Of a stretch of DNA of 15,456 nucleotides, positions 11,982 through 15,456 are shown one piece after another. Under the pieces are notes generated by a model, which had not been told where the DNA came from, did no database searches, and worked only from the letters and a program-made list of their open reading frames with translations. Position 1 is the stretch's first letter. The number at the start of each line of letters is the position of its first letter. A program made the translations under genes and the position numbers. Location: the NCBI GenBank assembly GCA_963803025.1, contig CAWDKZ010000008.1, forward strand, positions 1-15,456. The letters are read 5' to 3'. Source of the DNA: Bog-793 sp963803025 (GTDB lineage Bacteria; Actinomycetota; Acidimicrobiia; Acidimicrobiales; Bog-793).

Positions 11982-13117
11982 GAGGTTTCATCCGAGAGCG
12001 CGGGTCGAGTTTCACCGCCTATTGGGAGACGAAAGATCCGGCGACGGGGGCACGGCGCCAGCACTCCCGGGGCGGGTTCGCGACGAAGGCGAAGGCGCAG
12101 CATCACTTGAACGTCGTCGTCGGCAAGGTGACGACGGGGGAGTGGCGGGCAGACCAGCCGATCACGGTACGGGAGCTGCTCGTCGCCCATTGGCTACCGG
12201 CGCAGCGGGCCCGTGAGCTACGGCCGGCGACCCTCGCGCAGTACGAGGGCGTGGTCGAGCATTGGATCGTGCCCCGGCTCGGCGGAACGAAAGTCGCCGC
12301 ACTCACGCCGGGAGCGGTCGTCGAGTTCATGGCCGCGCTGCGATCGGAGCCGAGCGCGAAGGGTCGCAAGGGACTGTCGGCGCGTTCGACGCAGCTGGCG
12401 GTCGGCGTGCTGAAGGCCGCGTGCGCCTGGGCCGTGCAGGCGGAGATGATCGGCCGGAATCCGATCGCCAGCGTCCGCCGTCCTCGTGCCGAGGGTCAGG
12501 CGATGCGCGTGTGGACGAGCGGCGAGGCGCGGGCCTTTCTTGACGCGACGAGCGGCGATCGACTCGCCTTCGCCTGGGCGCTACTGCTCACCCGGGGACT
12601 CCGCCGCGGCGAACTGTGCGGGCTCAGATGGTCGGCGATCGACCTCGACGCCGGGACGTTGCGGGTCGAGTCGACACTGATAACGGTCGAGGGCCAGGCG
12701 GTCGCGTCGCGGCCGAAAACGACGGCGGGCCTCCGTTCGATCCCCCTCGACGCGCAACTCGTCGCCCTGCTCCGGGCGCACCGGAAGCGCCAGCGCGCCG
12801 AGCAGCTCGCGGCTGGGCCCGCGTACGAGGCGAGCGGCTACCTGCTCGCCGACGACCTCGGGCACCCGTACCACCCGGACACGATCTCGGGCTGGTTCGA
12901 GGCGAAGGTCGCCGAGACGGGCCTGCCACGCATTCGCTTGCACGACTGTCGCCACACGGCGGCGAGCCTCATGCTCGCTTCAGGCGTCGCGGTGAAGGTC
13001 GTCTCGGAGATCCTCGGGCACGCGTCGCCGACGATCACGCTCTCGGTCTACGCGCACGTCATGCCGGGCATGGCGGAGTCGGCTGGCGCGGCGCTCTCGG
13101 CGAGCCTGCTCGGATGA
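11978..13117 (+). CDS. int: Tyrosine integrase
   Basis: A 379-residue tyrosine recombinase. Residues 1-60 form an AP2-like arm-binding domain, about 62-165 the SAM-like core-binding domain (TVRELLVAHWLPAQRARELR...). The catalytic domain has R209 (TRGLRRGEL), K247 (RPKTTAGLRSIPL), H322 and R325 (HDCRHTAASLML), H348 (LGHASPTIT) and nucleophile Y358 (YAHVMPG). All catalytic residues are present. The GTG at 11978 is chosen because it overlaps the preceding stop as GTGA. The gene lies about 660 bp from attR at the tRNA-Lys, the usual place for such an integrase, and should catalyse recombination within the 46-bp core. Confidence 0.95.
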   Translation: MRGFIRERGSSFTAYWETKDPATGARRQHSRGGFATKAKAQHHLNVVVGKVTTGEWRADQPITVRELLVAHWLPAQRARELRPATLAQYEGVVEHWIVPRLGGTKVAALTPGAVVEFMAALRSEPSAKGRKGLSARSTQLAVGVLKAACAWAVQAEMIGRNPIASVRRPRAEGQAMRVWTSGEARAFLDATSGDRLAFAWALLLTRGLRRGELCGLRWSAIDLDAGTLRVESTLITVEGQAVASRPKTTAGLRSIPLDAQLVALLRAHRKRQRAEQLAAGPAYEASGYLLADDLGHPYHPDTISGWFEAKVAETGLPRIRLHDCRHTAASLMLASGVAVKVVSEILGHASPTITLSVYAHVMPGMAESAGAALSASLLG

Positions 13118-13135
13118 TGAGCCCGAATCCGGAGG

Positions 13136-13690
13136 TCACCTCGTCGACCGCTGAGAGGCGGCGGCCTGATCGTTTGGCATCTCGGCCTCGGGGAAGGTCA
13201 GTCGCACGCTGTACCTCCGTCCATAGCGATCGTTAAGTTGGATTCGGCACTTCATTGGTCCCGAGTGAGGCTTATCTACGATCGGCTCCGGCATGAACGC
13301 GTGGAGAAAAATCCTGCCGCACTGATCACCGCGCAGCTCATAAACACCCGCGCCGCTCCCCAACGACATCGGCGGCGGTCCAAACGTCGCCCTGATCCCT
13401 TTAGAACGAAGGGCTCGCTGAGTCGGGATGATCGAGCCGTTGACTACTGCGTTCACGCGCTCCCCGTCGTTCGTCACGAGTAGCACCCCCTGCCAGGTGA
13501 CTCGCCGCGCTCCCTTCGCATCGGCGTACCAGCCCCAGAAGTGAGGGAACGGTCCGGGATGGGCGATGCGGAGTCGGCTTCGCGGCCTCCCCGCCGCGCG
13601 CCGCCAGAGCGCGACCACCCGAACGCGCACCGGGCGAAGACAGCAGCCGACGACCGCGACGGCGATGGGCACCACGATCGCGAGAATCAC
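13136..13690 (-). CDS. Membrane-anchored protein of unknown function (cargo)
   Basis: A 184-residue protein from GTG 13690, preceded by GGGAGGG. Residues 2-16 form a hydrophobic segment (ILAIVVPIAVAVVGC) followed by a basic stretch (RPVRVRVVALWRR), consistent with an N-terminal membrane anchor and the remainder in the cytoplasm. Residues about 50-165 look like a beta-rich domain with HFWGWYADAKGARRVTWQGV, VYELRGDQCGRIFLHAF and YSVRLTFPEAEM. No family recognised. It is convergent to int with 18 bases between them and lies between int and attR, a position where elements carry exclusion or other accessory genes. Confidence 0.68.
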   Translation of the reverse strand: MILAIVVPIAVAVVGCCLRPVRVRVVALWRRAAGRPRSRLRIAHPGPFPHFWGWYADAKGARRVTWQGVLLVTNDGERVNAVVNGSIIPTQRALRSKGIRATFGPPPMSLGSGAGVYELRGDQCGRIFLHAFMPEPIVDKPHSGPMKCRIQLNDRYGRRYSVRLTFPEAEMPNDQAAASQRSTR

Positions 13691-13699
13691 GGCCCTCCC

Positions 13700-13717
13700 G
13701 CTGACATTTCGCTGACA
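13700..13717 (+). promoter_or_regulatory. Right bipartite repeat GCTGACA-N4-GCTGACA (candidate integrase arm site)
   Basis: Same paired heptamer and 11-bp period as at 179-196; the enclosing 20 bases match with a single C/T change. It is 59 bp from attR and immediately upstream of the start region of the 13136-13690 gene, so binding here could also affect that gene. In the excised circle the two copies would flank attP in direct orientation. Confidence 0.62.
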
Positions 13718-13776
13718 TTGGGGCCTGGCACCCGCCCGGTCCTTAGATGGAAAGTGCCTCTGAACTGGCCCTACGG

Positions 13777-13822
13777 GGTGCGCCCCGAGGGACTCGAACC
13801 CTCAACCTGCGGATTAAGAGTC
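13777..13822 (-). repeat. attR core within tRNA-Lys
   Basis: The 46-bp copy identical to 15-60. It covers the anticodon stem, anticodon (CTT at 13816-13818), T-arm, acceptor and first two 3' bases. Sequence to the right of 13822 (5' half of the tRNA) is chromosomal; to the left is element DNA. Identity ends exactly at the third base of CCA, where the element copy has C. Confidence 0.93.
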
Positions 13823-13852
13823 CGTTGCTCTACCATATTGAGCTAGAGGCGC
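13779..13852 (-). tRNA. tRNA-Lys (CTT)
   Basis: Complete 74-nt cloverleaf: acceptor GCGCCTC/GGGGCGC, D-stem GCTC/GAGC, anticodon loop CTCTTAA, T-stem GAGGG/CCCTC with loop TTCGAGT, discriminator A. One A-C mismatch is at the top of the anticodon stem (27-43). The 3' half is supplied by the integrated element. The bases following the discriminator are CCC, so CCA is not encoded and must be added after transcription, while the displaced copy at 14-16 encodes CCA. Confidence 0.95.
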
Positions 13853-13918
13853 GTGTCGAGCATGATATCGGCTCCCATAGCGCTCTAGGGAAGTCCCGTT
13901 GTCGGTCACACGGCGGTT

Positions 13919-13996
13919 TGGGGTGACCGAGGGGACTTGAACCCCCGACCTCCAGGGCCACAACCTGGCGCTCTAACCAACTGAGCTACGGCCACC
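13919..13996 (-). tRNA. tRNA-His (GTG)
   Basis: Cloverleaf with acceptor GTGGCCG/CGGTCAC, anticodon stem CCAGG/CCTGG, loop TTGTGGC (anticodon GTG) and T-loop TTCAAGT. The extra 5' G (13996) opposite discriminator C73 (13922) is the tRNA-His identity element. CCA is encoded (13921-13919). It belongs to the host chromosome next to the element. Confidence 0.95.
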
Positions 13997-14089
13997 ATCG
14001 TCGCGTCGAGATGACGTCACGCGATCTCCAGACAGCATTGCACACGGGTTGCGAGCGAGGGGTCCGGAGCCGGGCGCACCGGCTTCGTA

Positions 14090-14449
14090 TCAGTCCTCGC
14101 GGCAGATGCAGAATTCGTTGCCTTCGGGGTCGCTCATGACCTGCCACCAGCCACCTGCCGCGCCGGAAAGAGGCGCGCCGATCCGAGTCGCGCCGAGCGC
14201 GAGGAGCTCTCTTATCTTCGCGTCGGGGTCTGAGAGGTAGAGGTCGAGATGAACGCGGTTCTTCACGTGCTTGTCCTCGGGGACGCGTTGAAAGTAGACG
14301 ACGGGCGAGCTGGTATCCGGTGGAACGAGGTCCAGGTAGACGCCGTCGTCGTCGAACTCGCCGATCCCGAAGCCGAGGGCAGCGGCCCAGAAGGGCGCCA
14401 GGGCCTCCGGGTCACGCGAGTCGATGCCGATCTGAATTCGCGGGTGCAA
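14090..14449 (-). CDS. VOC (glyoxalase/bleomycin-resistance-like) protein
   Basis: A 119-residue protein, single VOC repeat in size. Metal-ligand candidates and motifs: RIQIGIDSRDPEALAPFWAAALGF at the N-terminus, VYFQRVPEDKHVKNRVHLDLY in the middle (H of RVHLDL), and WQVMSDPEGNEFCI at the C-terminus, the conserved DPEGNEFC ending. The TTG at 14449 is preferred because GGGAGG lies about 7 bases upstream and length fits the family; the longer open frame upstream crosses the tRNA-Arg region. Substrate is unknown; these are usually cytoplasmic dioxygenase-like or resistance proteins. It is a host gene outside the element. Confidence 0.88.
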   Translation of the reverse strand: MHPRIQIGIDSRDPEALAPFWAAALGFGIGEFDDDGVYLDLVPPDTSSPVVYFQRVPEDKHVKNRVHLDLYLSDPDAKIRELLALGATRIGAPLSGAAGGWWQVMSDPEGNEFCICRED

Positions 14450-14539
14450 GTTCCCACCTCCCTCGGGCGAACGGTGGCAGGGTATATGGGAGTCGGTCCG
14501 ACCGGCAATGCGCCGGCGGATGTAGCGCGCGAGTCCAGG

Positions 14540-14613
14540 GCCCCCGTAGCTCAGCCGGACAGAGCAGCTGCCTTCTAAGCAGTTGGTCGCAGGTTCGAAT
14601 CCTGCCGGGGGCG
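14540..14613 (+). tRNA. tRNA-Arg (TCT)
   Basis: 74-nt cloverleaf: acceptor GCCCCCG/CGGGGGC, D-stem GCTC/GAGC, anticodon loop CTTCTAA with TCT at 14574-14576, T-stem GCAGG/CCTGC with loop TTCGAAT, discriminator G. CCA not encoded. It reads AGA codons, rare in GC-rich genomes. Confidence 0.95.
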
Positions 14614-14728
14614 CTCTGAAGATCGCGATCCCGCGGTCGACCCAGCTCACGGACAGTCCGCGACGTCGTCGAATAGCGTGTCGGGGGTCATCCGGGTAGC
14701 CACGGCACAGCGCGCGGGGGAGCGAACG

Positions 14729-15394
14729 ATGCATCGACGAGGGATTGTCCTGCTGGTACCTCTGACACTCTTGCTGACGGCGGCCGGAGGCCGCGCCGTG
14801 ACTCGTCACAGTGAGTCTGCCGAGCAGTACGTGAAGGCCGCGGCAAAGGCACTCGGATCGGCGAGGTCGGTGCGGATCTCTGGTTCGATCAGCACGTCCG
14901 GAGTCGAGCACGTCGATCTCGTGCTCTTTGCGAACGGTGATCTCGCAGGAGACGTCACCGTAGATGGAGAGGTCATGCAGGTCAGGGTCGTGAACGGAAC
15001 GGACTACTTTCAGGCTCCGGCCGCTTACTGGGAGAAGGTGAGCAAGCTCCCGACGGCCACGGCCAAGAAGCTCGCCCGCTACTGGGTGAGTACACCGAAT
15101 TCCGGCTCGTCCGGTTTCGGGACCAGCCTCGACATCAAACCACTCGCGGCACAGCTCGGAGCAGCGCCCGGGTTGTCAATCGTCGGACATGAGACGGTTG
15201 ACGGGCGGGCTGCCGTGGGAGTCAAGTCCTCTCGTGGGGGCGTGCTCTGGATCGCGACGTCCGGCACGCCGTACCCGATCGAAGAGGTCGAACCGGGGAG
15301 CGGCGGTGGCAGTCTGACGTTCAGCGGTTGGAACAGCTTCGGCTTGCCGACGCCGCCGAAGCAAGCTGTCGCGCTCTCGTCGTTCGGTTCCTGA
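14729..15394 (+). CDS. Secreted LppX/LprG-like protein
   Basis: A 221-residue protein from ATG 14729 (GGGGGAG upstream; an earlier in-frame ATG at 14678 lacks an RBS and would bury the signal). Residues about 1-30 are a signal peptide (MHRRGIVLLVPLTLLLTAAG). The body alternates beta strands and one helix as in LolA/LppX folds: SARSVRISGSISTSGVEHVDLVLFANGD, VRVVNGTDYFQAPAAYWEKV, VDGRAAVGVKSSRGGVLWIAT. Actinobacterial relatives are usually lipoproteins that bind lipids, but no lipobox cysteine is present here, so it is probably secreted or anchored by the N-terminus. Host gene. Confidence 0.75.
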   Translation: MHRRGIVLLVPLTLLLTAAGGRAVTRHSESAEQYVKAAAKALGSARSVRISGSISTSGVEHVDLVLFANGDLAGDVTVDGEVMQVRVVNGTDYFQAPAAYWEKVSKLPTATAKKLARYWVSTPNSGSSGFGTSLDIKPLAAQLGAAPGLSIVGHETVDGRAAVGVKSSRGGVLWIATSGTPYPIEEVEPGSGGGSLTFSGWNSFGLPTPPKQAVALSSFGS

Positions 15395-15456
15395 CGGGCA
15401 CGCCTCCTCTCGTCGCGCCACAAGATGGGCGATGGGTGCACAGCGCCCTACTGTCG

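Noticed and set aside
14450..14911. N-terminal extension of the VOC protein on the minus strand
   Set aside because: It would cross the tRNA-Arg gene on the opposite strand and exceeds the single VOC domain length; a TTG with a good ribosome binding site fits better.

Overview
The window is high-GC DNA from an actinobacterium (Actinomycetota). It has a WhiB-family gene, many GTG starts, leaderless-type promoters and several phage-type families common in that phylum; genus is not determinable by eye. Nearly all of it (about 15-13822) is one integrated mobile element of about 13.8 kb. The element is bounded by a perfect 46-bp direct repeat, 15-60 and 13777-13822, which is the 3' part of a tRNA-Lys(CTT) gene. 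The full tRNA-Lys stands at the right end (13779-13852, minus strand); the displaced 3' fragment is at the left edge. To the right lies host chromosome: tRNA-His(GTG), a VOC/glyoxalase-like gene, tRNA-Arg(TCT) and a secreted LppX/LprG-like protein.

Element layout. On the right, two divergent, apparently leaderless transcription units start near 11200-11325. Rightward: a DNA-binding-like protein (11325-11981), the tyrosine integrase (11978-13117) and, convergent to it, a membrane-anchored cargo protein (13136-13690). Leftward runs a very long, tightly packed operon: XRE regulator, excisionase-like HTH protein, a helical protein, and a RepA-like RecA-fold ATPase (replication module); then a probable small terminase, an unknown protein, a DnaJ-type zinc-motif protein, a small RGANG-motif protein and the large terminase (packaging module); then two small proteins, two proteins sharing a W/Y/C repeat with the GTSGSS signature (possible surface or tail-binding domain), a small acidic protein, a 45-residue secreted peptide, WhiB, a two-TM protein and two small proteins. 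Most neighbours overlap by 4 nt (ATGA/GTGA). One short plus-strand gene (220-540) lies next to attL.

An IS110/IS1111-family element (about 7448-8982, plus-strand transposase) splits the rep gene. Removing it between 11-bp inverted ends restores one reading frame and brings together two arrays of a 9-bp repeat in opposite orientation, which look like iterons.

The element encodes integration, probable excision, replication and both terminase subunits, but no recognisable portal, capsid, protease or tail genes, and the overlapping gene chain leaves no obvious deletion scar there. The most interesting reading is a phage satellite that carries its own packaging motor and depends on a helper for particles. 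That is an inference.
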